Shown here in pieces: positions 43,577-52,714 of a stretch of DNA of 64,000 nucleotides (positions within the stretch are counted from its first letter, which is position 1; each line of letters begins with the position of its first letter). Source of the DNA: CAWACP01 sp963780655. Its GTDB lineage: Bacteria; Acidobacteriota; Terriglobia; Bryobacterales; Bryobacteraceae. Position numbers and translations under genes: made by a program. The stretch spans positions 1,178,001 to 1,242,000 of the forward strand of contig CAWACP010000003.1 in NCBI GenBank assembly GCA_963780655.1, given 5' to 3'. The notes beneath the pieces are model-generated. The model saw nothing but the letters and a program-made list of their open reading frames with translations. It was not told where the DNA came from and made no database searches.

Positions 43577-43939
43577 TCAGACCGCGCGAGCCATGGACTT
43601 AGGGTCGGCCGATTTGTCGTCGTTTTTCGGTTCCCTCAGACGCCGGTCATAGAACTGCAGCCGGCATCTCCAGCAGTGGTATAGCGGTGCGCCGAACAAA
43701 CCCTGCAGATGGCGGAAGGGATTCAGGTCCATATCGTCAATCGCGTCCTGGTTGCGCAGGACGCTCAGATCGCCAGACCTGCATTTTGGGCAGTTTGCAT
43801 GCGGCGCGCGGTCGATACGGGGCACTGTCACTCGCGTGTGGCAGGCTTCGCAACGGAACGCCGCAACACACGTGAGTTTCTCCAGCCAGCTGCGCCGGCT
43901 GCGCTGAGTTGGCCCACTACATTGTGGACACCGATACAT
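43577..43939 (-). CDS. Zinc-ribbon hypothetical protein with four CxxC pairs
   Basis: A 120-aa protein from ATG 43939 (MYRCPQCSGP). Four CxxC pairs (CPQC, CEAC, CPKC, CWRC) suggest two zinc ribbons. The C terminus is charged (REPKNDDKSADPKSMARAV). An in-frame ATG at 44038 would add 33 residues without conserved look. It ends 11 bp before the thioesterase start and may be cotranscribed. Function unknown. Confidence 0.6.
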   Translation of the reverse strand: MYRCPQCSGPTQRSRRSWLEKLTCVAAFRCEACHTRVTVPRIDRAPHANCPKCRSGDLSVLRNQDAIDDMDLNPFRHLQGLFGAPLYHCWRCRLQFYDRRLREPKNDDKSADPKSMARAV

Positions 43940-44038
43940 TGAGTGTTCACAGGAGTGTATCACAAATGGGTTACACGATACCCGAAAAAACCCTTGAGAC
44001 ATACGGAAACGTTCGATTATCCTGCCGGACAGCCGCAA

Positions 44039-45442
44039 TTACGGTTTCGCTTTCGCCAGGCCGTGCTCGAATTCGAGATGCAGCCGGATGCCTTCGATCC
44101 AGACAGGCCCGCGATCATGGTTGTAGGCGGGATTATTCACATGTTGGAGGTCAAAGGCGGCAAATACGCCGGAAATCACGCGGGCATTGTAGTAGCTTTC
44201 CCACACATACTCGGGGGCATAGTTCAGGCGGCCATCGCCGATCAGAAAATCGAGGCCTCCCCGCGCGAGGTAGAGCGCGTGCACGCCAGAGAGGCCGCCG
44301 ACGGTAAGGGCAGTGGCCACGCTATCGTTGGAGCGGCGCCACCGGCGTCCGGCCAGAGAGACGCCGCCGCTGGCCAAACGGTCGATCGCGGTGAATGCAA
44401 ATGATTCCGTCTTGCCGTCGTTCCAGCCGAGGCGAATGAACATGCCCAGGTCGGAAATTAACTCCTGATCGAAGCTGACTCCGGTTCCGTACTTGATAGT
44501 GCCGGGTCGGCGGGTCAGGGTGACGTCCGGCGTCTTGCCGGTCTGTTGCGCCAGACGCAGCGCCTCGGAATAGGTTCCGGCGTCGGCGTGGTTCGCGTAG
44601 CCGAGCAGGCGAATCGCGCCCGCGTGATTGTTCACGGCCCAGCGGCGCTCGGTCTCGAACACGTCGCCACGATCGCGAAAGACTCGCCGGTCCAGACTGC
44701 TTCCGTTGGCCACGCGGGGTTCGGCCGCGCTCGCGTACCGCCAGGACCAGTTCCTTGTGTGTACCTCGTGCACCCATCCCCACGTGTACCCGCGCACGTC
44801 GGCCGGGTAGTCCCACGCCCCGTTGTACATCGTGCCCCACGTCATGAACTGAGTCCGCGGATCGTGGCTGTAGCGGTTGTTGTCGAAGAAATCCGTTAGC
44901 GTGAACCTGCCGGCATAGATGGTGTAGCGAACCATGGGGCGGGACCCGGCAAGCTGGTTCTGATCGCTGTCGAACGATTCGCGCTCGCTGCCGAGACCAA
45001 AATCGTGCTGAATATACGCGCGGGCCAGATAAGGTTTCGGCGTCGCGCTGGCCACCCGCGGCAGTTCGCCGTTAGGCGCATCGGCGATCCCGTCCACATT
45101 ACTGAAGCCACGTCCTCCGGCCAGTTCAGGATCGATGTAGATTATGGTGTTGTCATCCACCCGGAGTCCCAGGAACAGGGTGCCGGTAAGGGAGACGCGC
45201 CACTCGGTGATGGGAAGAAGACTGAGCGGCCCGGTGTAAAGCGCGTTGAAGGGGCCGTGGTGCTGGCCGATGGAAGTGGCCTGCCAGAAGAGGTTCCAGC
45301 GCTCATTGGGCGTGGGTTTCTCCGGCGTTTTGTTCTCCTGCTGCCGCGGCGCCTCGCCATCGGGGGGCGGGTTCTCGGCCGGAGGCTGCTGCGCAGCGGC
45401 AAGGATCGGCGCGAGGCTACAGGCAAAGAGAGCGATCAGCAT
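44039..45442 (-). CDS. OprB-like carbohydrate porin
   Basis: Exported protein of 467 aa starting at ATG 45442 with signal peptide (MLIALFACSLAPILAAA). After a Pro/Glu linker it has the outer-membrane barrel pattern of carbohydrate-selective porins: WNLFWQATSIGQHHGPFNALY, SLTGTLFLGLRVDDNTIIYI, YTIYAGRFTLTDFFDNN, NYAPEYVWESYYN and a C-terminal LHLEFEHG strand. The OprB family lets sugars across the outer membrane. It stands alone with no sugar uptake genes adjacent. Confidence 0.83.
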   Translation of the reverse strand: MLIALFACSLAPILAAAQQPPAENPPPDGEAPRQQENKTPEKPTPNERWNLFWQATSIGQHHGPFNALYTGPLSLLPITEWRVSLTGTLFLGLRVDDNTIIYIDPELAGGRGFSNVDGIADAPNGELPRVASATPKPYLARAYIQHDFGLGSERESFDSDQNQLAGSRPMVRYTIYAGRFTLTDFFDNNRYSHDPRTQFMTWGTMYNGAWDYPADVRGYTWGWVHEVHTRNWSWRYASAAEPRVANGSSLDRRVFRDRGDVFETERRWAVNNHAGAIRLLGYANHADAGTYSEALRLAQQTGKTPDVTLTRRPGTIKYGTGVSFDQELISDLGMFIRLGWNDGKTESFAFTAIDRLASGGVSLAGRRWRRSNDSVATALTVGGLSGVHALYLARGGLDFLIGDGRLNYAPEYVWESYYNARVISGVFAAFDLQHVNNPAYNHDRGPVWIEGIRLHLEFEHGLAKAKP

Positions 45443-45528
45443 CGAGGATGAATACGTCCGGCGGGGCCAGACGTCCACCCCCGCGCTCCTTTGATTATCC
45501 GGCGTGCGTATTACAAACAGGTAACGGC

Positions 45529-45753
45529 TCAGGCCGCGGACAGCCGGGCCAACCACCAACGTCGCAGAGCGACAAAGAACCAGACCGCCTCAACGAGGCC
45601 AAAGGGCCACGCGCCCTGAAGGAAGCCATAGGCGGATGCCAGCGCGCACGAGCCGGCAAATGCCAGAATGAACCACGGGCTGCGCTTCTCCAACGCGTAG
45701 GACACAAGCATGGCAGTGACCGCAAACAGGCCGAAAGCCGTAAGCGCGTTCAT
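45529..45753 (-). CDS. Small two-helix membrane protein
   Basis: A 74-aa protein from ATG 45753 with two or three hydrophobic segments (FGLFAVTAMLVSYALEK; WFILAFAGSCALASAYGFL; VEAVWFFVALRRWW). It resembles short bacterial membrane proteins of unknown function that end in RRWW-type motifs. It is divergent from the Vsr gene. Confidence 0.6.
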   Translation of the reverse strand: MNALTAFGLFAVTAMLVSYALEKRSPWFILAFAGSCALASAYGFLQGAWPFGLVEAVWFFVALRRWWLARLSAA

Positions 45754-45808
45754 ATTACACTGGGATGCGCCAGGTCGGGTTGCCGGCGCTATAATGTGGC
45801 GGATTCCG

Positions 45809-46216
45809 ATGGATACCTTCACCGCCGAACAGCGCAGCGAGGTGATGCGGCGCGTTCGCGCTGTCGACACCGGGCCGGAAATGACGGTGCGGCGGCTGAT
45901 TCACGCCATGGGATTCCGCTACCGCCTGCACTGCCGTGAGCTCGCGGGCACGCCCGATCTGGTGTTTCCCGGCCGCGCGAAAATCATCTTCGTGCACGGT
46001 TGTTTCTGGCACTCGCACGCCTGCCGCGCGGGCAGGAACCGGCCGGTGACGAACAAGCGCTACTGGCTCGCCAAACTGGAACGCAACCGGCAGCGCGACA
46101 GCGCCAATCGTGCACGGCTGAGGCGCGCCGGATGGGATGTGCTGGTCGTCTGGGAATGCCAGTTGAAGGACTCGGAGCGGCTGGGGGATCGGATTCGGCG
46201 TTTTCTGGAGACATGA
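45809..46216 (+). CDS. vsr: Very short patch repair endonuclease (Vsr)
   Basis: A 135-aa nuclease that nicks next to T:G mismatches arising from deamination of methylcytosine. Family motifs are complete: MRRVRAVDTGPEMTVRRLIHAMGFRYRLH, then GTPDLVFPGRAKIIFVHGCFWH and CRAGRNRPVTNKRYWLAKLERN. ATG 45809 gives the normal N terminus; an ATG at 45794 is possible. Vsr genes normally adjoin a Dcm-type cytosine methyltransferase, but none is in the window. Confidence 0.92.
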   Translation: MDTFTAEQRSEVMRRVRAVDTGPEMTVRRLIHAMGFRYRLHCRELAGTPDLVFPGRAKIIFVHGCFWHSHACRAGRNRPVTNKRYWLAKLERNRQRDSANRARLRRAGWDVLVVWECQLKDSERLGDRIRRFLET

Positions 46217-46218
46217 AG

Positions 46219-46245
46219 TGGGGCAGGAATATGTTCCTGCCCCCA
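46219..46245. terminator. Bidirectional terminator between vsr and hppA
   Basis: Stem TGGGGCAGGAA / TTCCTGCCCCC separated by TATG lies between the two convergent genes. Related in sequence to the GTGGGGCAGG repeat family at 2069 and 6561. The flanking T runs are weak. Confidence 0.55.
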
Positions 46246-46257
46246 TAGACAAAGCGA

Positions 46258-48768
46258 TCAGATCTTCTCTTCGATGCGCATTCCGTAGAACGAGCGGTAG
46301 ACGAAGAACACGGAAATCAGGAAGAAGACCAGCGCGAGCACGTGCGCAAAGCCGCTTCCCTGCGATTCATTGAACGATACGGCCAGTTCCACCGCGAGCA
46401 GCCCGAACAGCGTGGTGAACTTGATGATGGGATTCAGCGCAACCGAGGACGTATCTTTGAACGGATCGCCCACCGTGTCGCCTACCACCGTGGCATCGTG
46501 CAACGGGGTCCCTTTCTGCTTCAGCTCGGTTTCGACAATCTTCTTCGCGTTGTCCCAGGCGCCGCCGGCGTCGGCCATGAAGATGGCCTGATACAAGCCG
46601 AACAGCGCGATGGAGATCAGGTAGCCGATAAAGAAGTACGGCTCGACGAACGCAAAGGCCAGGGTGGCGAAGAACACGGTCAGGAAGATGTTGATCATGC
46701 CCTTCTGGGCGTACTTAGTGCAGATCTCCACTACTTTCTTCGAATCGGTGACTGACGCCTTGGTGGTGCTCTCGAGGTGGATGTTGGCCTTGATGAATTC
46801 CACCGCCCGATAAGCGCCGGTGCTGACCGCCTGCGTGGACGCGCCGGTAAACCAGTAGATTATGGCGCCTCCGGTAATCAGCCCGAGCAGAAACGGCGGG
46901 TGCAGGATGGAGAGGTTGGCCAGAAGCTCCGGCCGCAGTCCATGGGTGAGAGCCACGATGATGGAGAAGATCATGGTGGTGGCGCCGACGACGGCCGTTC
47001 CGATCAGCACCGGTTTCGCGGTCGCCTTGAAGGTATTACCGGCGCCGTCGTTCTCTTCGAGGTTCTCCTTGGCGCGCTCGAAATCGACGTTGATGTTGAA
47101 ATCCTTCTTCAGCTCACCGGCAATGCCGGGAATGGTTTCCACCTGGGAGAGCTCGAACACAGACTGCGCGTTGTCCGTCACCGGGCCGTAAGAATCGACC
47201 GCGATGGTCACCGGGCCCATGCCGAGGAACCCGAACGCCACCAGACCGAACGCGAACACCGCCGGAGCCATCATGAGCGTTAACGGCATGTACAAGCTGA
47301 CCACGTAGGCGATGGACATCAGCGACACCATCGCCAGACCCAGCCAGTACGCGCTGAAGTTGCCGGCCACGAACCCGGCCAGAATGTTGAGGGAAGCCCC
47401 GCCCTGCCGCGATGCGGCAACCACCTCACGGACATGCCGCGAATTGGTGGAGGTGAATACTTTCACCAGTTCCGGGATGATCGCGCCCGCCAGCGTGCCG
47501 CAGGTGATCACGGTGGAGAGTTTCCACCACAGCGAGGGATCGCCGGCCAGATCGGGAATCAGCAGGTACGAAATGATGTATGTGACCACGACGGAAATGA
47601 TGGACGTCAGCCATACCAGCGAAGTGAGCGGGTGTTCGGCGTTGAACTTAGCCGCGTTTCCAAACCGCGCTCTGGCAATGGCCCCGTTGAGGAAATAGGA
47701 CAGCCCTGAAGAGATGATCATCATGACGCGCATGACAAAGATCCACACCAGCAGTTGAACCTTCAACTCCGGCTTGTAAACGGCCAGCAGGATGAATGTG
47801 ATGAGCGCCACGCCCGTGACGCCGTAAGTTTCGAATCCGTCGGCGCTGGGGCCTACCGAATCGCCCGCGTTATCGCCCGTGCAATCGGCGATCACGCCGG
47901 GGTTCCGGGGATCGTCTTCCTTGATCTTGAAAACGATCTTCATCAGGTCGGCGCCGATGTCGGCGATTTTGGTGAAGATGCCGCCCGCGACGCGCAACGC
48001 CGCCGCTCCGAGCGATTCACCGATCGCGAACCCGATAAAGCACGGGCCCGCGTAATCGCCGGGCACGAACAGCAGGATGAACAGCATGAGGAACAGCTCC
48101 ACGCTTATCAGCACCATGCCGATGCTCATACCTGCCTGCAGCGGGATCTGGAAACCGGGGAAAGGCCGTCCTCCCAGGCTGGCGTGCGCTGTTCGCGAGT
48201 TGGCGAACGTGTTCACGCGAATGCCGAACCACGCGACGCCGTAGCTGCCGCCGATACCGATCAGGCTGAACAGCAGAATGATTGGCAGCGTGGTACTCAC
48301 GGGCTTGCCGGGCACCGGAGCCAGGAACCCGAAGTACAGCACAATCACAGCCGCGATGAAGATCCAGAGAACGATCAAAAACTTGCCCTGCGTGATGAGG
48401 TACGTCTTGCAGGTTTCGTAGATGAGCTCGGAGATCTCGCGCATCGACCGGTGCACCGGCAGATTGCGCAGACGCGTATAAGTGACAAAACCGAAAACCA
48501 GGCCGAGCAGAGCCACGCCCATGCCATAGATCAGCAGGGTTCGGCCGGATACGCCCAGGGCAGTGGGCACATCAAGACTGGGCAGAATCAGAGACGCTTC
48601 GCCACCCGCGGAGTTCGGCGCGGAGTCCTGGGCGAATGCGCGGGCCGGCGCGGCGACCAGGAAAATCGCGACCAGCAATGCCGGGACCAGAAACGTGAAC
48701 AGCCGGCGGCACGTCATCTTATGACGCCGGAGCGAAAAACAAGCAAAGAGTGCAGAGTACGACTGCAT
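46258..48768 (-). CDS. hppA: Membrane-bound ion-translocating pyrophosphatase
   Basis: Integral membrane pump that couples PPi hydrolysis to H+ (or Na+) transport. At 836 aa with about 16 membrane helices it has normal length. Conserved segments are GGIFTKIADIGADLMKIV, EDDPRNPGVIADCTGDNAGDSVGPSADGFE, the AVDSYGPVTDNAQ loop and DTVGDPFKDTSS. Lys581 in AGNTFKATAK occupies the position that distinguishes potassium-independent enzymes (Lys) from potassium-dependent ones (Ala). ATG 48768 has a GGAAAGG ribosome site and is preferred over an internal ATG at 48717. Confidence 0.93.
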   Translation of the reverse strand: MQSYSALFACFSLRRHKMTCRRLFTFLVPALLVAIFLVAAPARAFAQDSAPNSAGGEASLILPSLDVPTALGVSGRTLLIYGMGVALLGLVFGFVTYTRLRNLPVHRSMREISELIYETCKTYLITQGKFLIVLWIFIAAVIVLYFGFLAPVPGKPVSTTLPIILLFSLIGIGGSYGVAWFGIRVNTFANSRTAHASLGGRPFPGFQIPLQAGMSIGMVLISVELFLMLFILLFVPGDYAGPCFIGFAIGESLGAAALRVAGGIFTKIADIGADLMKIVFKIKEDDPRNPGVIADCTGDNAGDSVGPSADGFETYGVTGVALITFILLAVYKPELKVQLLVWIFVMRVMMIISSGLSYFLNGAIARARFGNAAKFNAEHPLTSLVWLTSIISVVVTYIISYLLIPDLAGDPSLWWKLSTVITCGTLAGAIIPELVKVFTSTNSRHVREVVAASRQGGASLNILAGFVAGNFSAYWLGLAMVSLMSIAYVVSLYMPLTLMMAPAVFAFGLVAFGFLGMGPVTIAVDSYGPVTDNAQSVFELSQVETIPGIAGELKKDFNINVDFERAKENLEENDGAGNTFKATAKPVLIGTAVVGATTMIFSIIVALTHGLRPELLANLSILHPPFLLGLITGGAIIYWFTGASTQAVSTGAYRAVEFIKANIHLESTTKASVTDSKKVVEICTKYAQKGMINIFLTVFFATLAFAFVEPYFFIGYLISIALFGLYQAIFMADAGGAWDNAKKIVETELKQKGTPLHDATVVGDTVGDPFKDTSSVALNPIIKFTTLFGLLAVELAVSFNESQGSGFAHVLALVFFLISVFFVYRSFYGMRIEEKI

Positions 48769-48955
48769 TCAAACCTTTCCTTCCGTCTCCAAATGGAGAG
48801 TTGTCAAAAGTTAGTAGGGGCTAACACCGTATTATTTCACACGGACTTCGCGGAACGCGCGCAGAAAGCGCGCAGGCCGGCTTCGGGGCTGAAACCACCT
48901 GATTTGAGCATATTACAATCGCCAGCGAATGTCAGAGAGGTGGAAACGGGCGGTC

Positions 48956-49255
48956 TTATGAAGCGGTGGGAGGATGACCGTTACCGAGCATCTTCCGCTC
49001 GACTTCGGCAAGCCGGTCTTCAAGCAGCGCCAGCCGCTCGTCAAAACCGATTACCGCCGTGGTGACGGCGCGGGAGCGGAGTTCGTGGGTGCGGGCCCAC
49101 TGGTGAAAGGCGGTGAGCAACGACGTCTCGCTCTTCTCGATCCGCTGCTCGAGCTCCTCCTTCAAAGTCGCCATCCTGCCGTCGACGTGCTCAGCAAACC
49201 CCTTCAGCAGGATCTCCATCTCTGCGCGCGTGACTGGCTGATCCATATCGTCCAT
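48956..49255 (-). CDS. Small coiled-coil protein
   Basis: A 99-aa charged helical protein from ATG 49255 (alternatives nearby). Two helical stretches (TRAEMEILLKGFAEHVDGRM and RLALLEDRLAEVERKML) have heptad patterns. It resembles short cytoplasmic coiled-coil proteins without known function. It lies downstream of the RlmI-like gene on the same strand, 42 bp away. Confidence 0.6.
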   Translation of the reverse strand: MDDMDQPVTRAEMEILLKGFAEHVDGRMATLKEELEQRIEKSETSLLTAFHQWARTHELRSRAVTTAVIGFDERLALLEDRLAEVERKMLGNGHPPTAS

Positions 49256-49297
49256 TATTATGCTCGTTCGTGAAGTGGACGACAAGGCCCTTTGTTC

Positions 49298-50470
49298 TCA
49301 GACGACCTCGAGAATCAGGCACTTCAGGTAGTGCGTCTCCGGCACCGTCAGCAGGATCGGATGATCGCGCGCCTGGGTGCGCCGCTCCACAACCCTGAGG
49401 ACGCGGCCGGCATCCAGCGCCGCTTCCGCCACCACCTGCAACAGCATCGCCTCGGTCAGGTGATGCGAGCAGGAGCACGTTGCCAGTACGCCGCCCGGTC
49501 CGAGCAGACGCAGCGCCCGGAGGTTGATGTCCTTGTAGCCGCGCGCGGCCTGCTCCACGGCTGACCGCGACTTGGCGAACGCGGGCGGGTCGAGAACGAC
49601 GGTGGAGAACCTGCGCCGGGCCGATGCATAAGCCGCCAGCACATCGAAGACGTCCGCCTCGCGAAACGAGATGTTCCCGGCGCCGTTGCGCTCCGCATTG
49701 CGGCGCGCGCGTTCCAGGGCCGCGGCCGAGCTGTCCACCGCTTCCACCGAATCGCACCGCGAAGCCATGTGCAGCGCGAACCCGCCGGCTGACGTGAAAA
49801 GATCCAGCGCATTGCCGCGCGCGTACTGCGCCACGGCCAGGTAATTCTCGCGTTGATCGAGAAACACGCCGGTCTTCTGCCCGTGCCGCAGATCGGCATC
49901 CAGATCGAGCCCGTTCATGTGGATGTCGACGCTGTCGGGGACCTCGCCGGCCAGCACTTCGGTCGCCAGCGGAAGCGATTCCTGTTTTCGCACCAGCGCA
50001 TCGTTGCGGGCCATGACGCCGCGCGCGCCAAACTCCTCCACCAGGATCGCGGCGATTTCGTGCTTCAGGCGGTCCATGCCCTGGTCGAGGGTCTGGATGA
50101 CGAACGTCTCGCCGTAACGGTCGATCACGAGCGCGGGGAGGCCATCGCCTTCGCCGTGCGCGAGCCGATATGCGGTGGTGTCCGCCACCACGCGGTCGCG
50201 ATACGCGGCGGCTGCTCGCAGGCGCGCCAGCAGGAATGCGCGGTCGATCGGTTCCATCCGCGCGCTGAGCATACGCAGGCAGATCTGCGAAGTGGAGCTG
50301 TAGTGCGCCGTGCCGAGGATGCGGCCTGCGGGGTCGATGACAGCCACGGAATCGCCGGGCTGCGCGCTGCCACGGTCGATCACATCACTGGAGAAGATCC
50401 AGACGTGGCCGGAGTCGATGCGCGCCGCGCCTTTGCGACTGACGCGAACTCGAGGAAGGGAATCGGGCAT
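49298..50470 (-). CDS. RlmI-like rRNA cytosine methyltransferase
   Basis: SAM-dependent methyltransferase of the class I type with an N-terminal PUA-like domain (about 1-75, RVSRKGAARIDSGHVWIFSSD), 390 aa. The Rossmann domain contains the SAM loop ALDLFTSAGGFALHMA, a downstream EAVDSSAAAL acidic site and the VLDPPAFAKSR catalytic motif. The family methylates 23S rRNA cytosine (RlmI) or related positions. ATG 50470 is used; 50485 would add five residues. Confidence 0.88.
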   Translation of the reverse strand: MPDSLPRVRVSRKGAARIDSGHVWIFSSDVIDRGSAQPGDSVAVIDPAGRILGTAHYSSTSQICLRMLSARMEPIDRAFLLARLRAAAAYRDRVVADTTAYRLAHGEGDGLPALVIDRYGETFVIQTLDQGMDRLKHEIAAILVEEFGARGVMARNDALVRKQESLPLATEVLAGEVPDSVDIHMNGLDLDADLRHGQKTGVFLDQRENYLAVAQYARGNALDLFTSAGGFALHMASRCDSVEAVDSSAAALERARRNAERNGAGNISFREADVFDVLAAYASARRRFSTVVLDPPAFAKSRSAVEQAARGYKDINLRALRLLGPGGVLATCSCSHHLTEAMLLQVVAEAALDAGRVLRVVERRTQARDHPILLTVPETHYLKCLILEVV

Positions 50471-50729
50471 TTGGGCCGATCCCATTATGCGGGTTTAGCG
50501 CGGGGGCGCCCTCATCACGGTCGCGCGTCATCGCTGCACGAAGGTAGCGGTCCACGAGATTTGCCGGCACGGCGCCCTGACCCTGCATGACCATCCGGAG
50601 ACTCGGACGCGGCGCAAAGGGAATCCCGCCCACCGTGAGATTGTGTCTTTGGTTCACCCGGAGTAGCGGGGGCGCGGGGCCGGGTCAACTTGTTCGTGAA
50701 AGGCCCGCTGCGGTAGTACACTGTTCCTG

Positions 50730-51077
50730 ATGGATCAGCTCGAAATCAGCAGCAGCGACGGACGAAACGGCGCTCGCATCCTGCGCTTGCGCGGGGTTCT
50801 CACTCTGCTTACGCTTTTCGATTTTCAGAAGACCGTCCGAGGCGAAGCTGCCGGGCCCCTGATCCTCGATCTGGCCGACTTGCAATACATGGATTCGGCC
50901 GGCCTCGGGGCAATCCTTGGCGCCTTTGCGTCATGCCAGCGCCACAACCGCGCATTCGGCGTGACCGGTGCGTCTGAGCGCATCCAGACGCTTTTCAAGG
51001 TGACTCACGTCGATACCGTGCTGCCGGCGTACGCCTCGGTTGAGGATGCCGAGACGGCTGCAGCCGCGAAAGCATAA
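50730..51077 (+). CDS. STAS domain anti-sigma factor antagonist
   Basis: A 115-aa SpoIIAA-like protein: ILDLADLQYMDSAGLGAILG carries the phosphorylatable Ser56. Such proteins release sigma factors from anti-sigma kinases in partner-switching systems. No RsbW-like kinase is adjacent, so its partner must be elsewhere. It is convergent with truB. Confidence 0.88.
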   Translation: MDQLEISSSDGRNGARILRLRGVLTLLTLFDFQKTVRGEAAGPLILDLADLQYMDSAGLGAILGAFASCQRHNRAFGVTGASERIQTLFKVTHVDTVLPAYASVEDAETAAAAKA

Positions 51078-51084
51078 GACCCTC

Positions 51085-51966
51085 TTACAGCACCAGCACC
51101 GGATGATAAACGTTCGGCAGCCGCGCCTCGCCGATGGCGATTAGATCCCCCGTCTGCGATATGGCTTTGACGTAGCGAGTGTCGGGCCGCACCCGGAAGG
51201 GCGAGACCCGGAAATCGCGACCCTGGCGGATCTGGCCGGCCGTGATCCCGTCGACGAACTCAGCGGGGAACTGCGGCAGCAGCTTCGACGCGGGGATCAG
51301 GGCCTCGGCGAGCCTGTCCCGGGCCGCCAGTTCCGTCAGCTCCGGAATGGTCCGCGCCTGATCCTCGCTGAAATCGCCCGATGCGGTGCGCCGCAATTCA
51401 TCGAGGAACGCTCCGCAGCCCAGAGCCTGGCCGGCGTCGTGGGCGATGCTGCGCACATAGGTTCCGGCGGAGCAGTGGATGAGCAGCCGCGCCCGCGGCG
51501 GCTCGAAGGCCGCGACCTCGAGCGAGTGCACGGTCACTTCCACCGGCGCCAGTTCCACCGGCTCGTTCCTGCGGGCGAGCTTGTAGGAGGGTACGCCTCC
51601 TACCTTTCTTGCCGAGACAGCGGGTGGAGTGAGCAGGAAGGTTCCGCGGAAACGGTCGAGGACGGACTCGAGGTCCGTGGCGCTGAAGCCGACCGGCGCC
51701 GGTTCCGATGTGGGCGCGCCGTCCCGGTCGTACGTGCTGGTGGAATAACCGAACCGGATCCACGCATCGTACTTCTTACCGCTGGCCGTGAAGAACTGCG
51801 CCAGGCGCGTCGCCCTTCCCACCACCAGTGGCAAAACACCGGTGGCCAGAGGATCGAGAGTTCCCAGATGGCCCACGCGCCGCGTTCCCGCAAGCCTGCG
51901 CAGACGGTTCACCACGTCATGCGAGGTACAACCGGCGGGTTTGTCGGCGACTATGATGCCATCCAC
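51085..51966 (-). CDS. truB: tRNA pseudouridine(55) synthase TruB
   Basis: Makes pseudouridine at position 55 of the tRNA T loop. The 293-aa protein shows GIIVADKPAGCTSHDVV, the catalytic Asp in RRVGHLGTLDPLATGVLPL (about residue 39), YDAWIRFGYSTSTYDRDG, and YVRSIAHDAGQALGCGAFL near the end of the core. A small C-terminal PUA-like part completes it. The usual partners rbfA/ribF/rpsO are not adjacent. Confidence 0.94.
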   Translation of the reverse strand: MDGIIVADKPAGCTSHDVVNRLRRLAGTRRVGHLGTLDPLATGVLPLVVGRATRLAQFFTASGKKYDAWIRFGYSTSTYDRDGAPTSEPAPVGFSATDLESVLDRFRGTFLLTPPAVSARKVGGVPSYKLARRNEPVELAPVEVTVHSLEVAAFEPPRARLLIHCSAGTYVRSIAHDAGQALGCGAFLDELRRTASGDFSEDQARTIPELTELAARDRLAEALIPASKLLPQFPAEFVDGITAGQIRQGRDFRVSPFRVRPDTRYVKAISQTGDLIAIGEARLPNVYHPVLVL

Positions 51967-52031
51967 GCTTTCAGCCTATCAGTCTGTTACTGCCTCAACG
52001 GGCGGTAAAATCGAGAGAGCCACTGTTACAC

Positions 52032-52108
52032 GGGCGCGTAGCTCAGGTGGATAGAGCATCGGCCTTCTAAGCCGAGGGTCGCAGGTTCGAGTCCTGCCGC
52101 GCCTACCA
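52032..52108 (+). tRNA. tRNA-Arg (TCT)
   Basis: Cloverleaf with acceptor GGGCGCG/CGCGCCT (one G-T pair), D arm GCTCAGGTGGATAGAGC, anticodon loop CTTCTAA giving TCT, T arm GCAGG-TTCGAGT-CCTGC and encoded CCA. Confidence 0.93.
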
Positions 52109-52167
52109 ATTCGGCGTGCGCGTTTTTGGCACTACTCGTGCTCATCCTCAAGCAGGAGGAGTCGAAA

Positions 52168-52317
52168 ATGTTCCTGATACTTTTTGCGGTGCTGGTGCTG
52201 ATGTGGCTGCTGGGATTCGCCGCGTTTCACATTGCGGGTGGATTCATCCATCTGCTGCTGATCCTGGCCGTAATTTTCCTGATCCTGCACTTCGTACGCG
52301 GCCGCAGCATTGCCTGA
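52168..52317 (+). CDS. Lmo0937-family small membrane protein
   Basis: A 49-aa hydrophobic protein behind an excellent AGGAGG ribosome site. Two short helices (LILFAVLVLMWLLGFAAFH and LLLILAVIFLILHFVRG) match the pattern of Lmo0937-like proteins found in many bacteria. Function unknown. Confidence 0.75.
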   Translation: MFLILFAVLVLMWLLGFAAFHIAGGFIHLLLILAVIFLILHFVRGRSIA

Positions 52318-52390
52318 CGCCGCAACAGGGGCGCGCGCCGCGTGAAATCAGGCAGACCCGCCCCTGCAGCAGGACCGAGACGATCAGTCC

Positions 52391-52675
52391 TTAATTCCCT
52401 TTGCTCTCACCCCTGTATTCCGGATGCCTGCGCAGGTACGCCGCAATGAAGCTGCACCGCGGCACGATGCGCAGACCTCGCGAACGCGCATACTCCAGAC
52501 CGGCCCGGGCCAGCCTCGCTCCGTTTCCCCGTCCCTCAAACGCAGGCGGGACGGCGGTGTGTGTAAACACTATGTCATTGCCGCGGAGGAAATACTCGAG
52601 AACCGCCAGTTGCCCGTCGAGGGCCAGTTCGAACCGGCTCTGCGCTTCGTTGTGTACAACGCTCGTCTCAGTCAC
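52391..52675 (-). CDS. Small GNAT-like N-acetyltransferase (NATD1-type)
   Basis: A 94-aa protein from GTG 52675. The motif FTHTAVPPAFEGRGNGARLARAGL is the acetyl-CoA loop of the short GNAT subgroup, followed by RIVPRCSFIAAYLRRHPEY, the conserved end. An in-frame ATG at 52714 would make it abut the divergent DsbA-like gene with no promoter space, so GTG is favoured. Confidence 0.82.
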   Translation of the reverse strand: MTETSVVHNEAQSRFELALDGQLAVLEYFLRGNDIVFTHTAVPPAFEGRGNGARLARAGLEYARSRGLRIVPRCSFIAAYLRRHPEYRGESKGN

Positions 52676-52714
52676 ACTACCTGGACGCGCCACGCAGGCT
52701 ACAATGCTGTTCAT

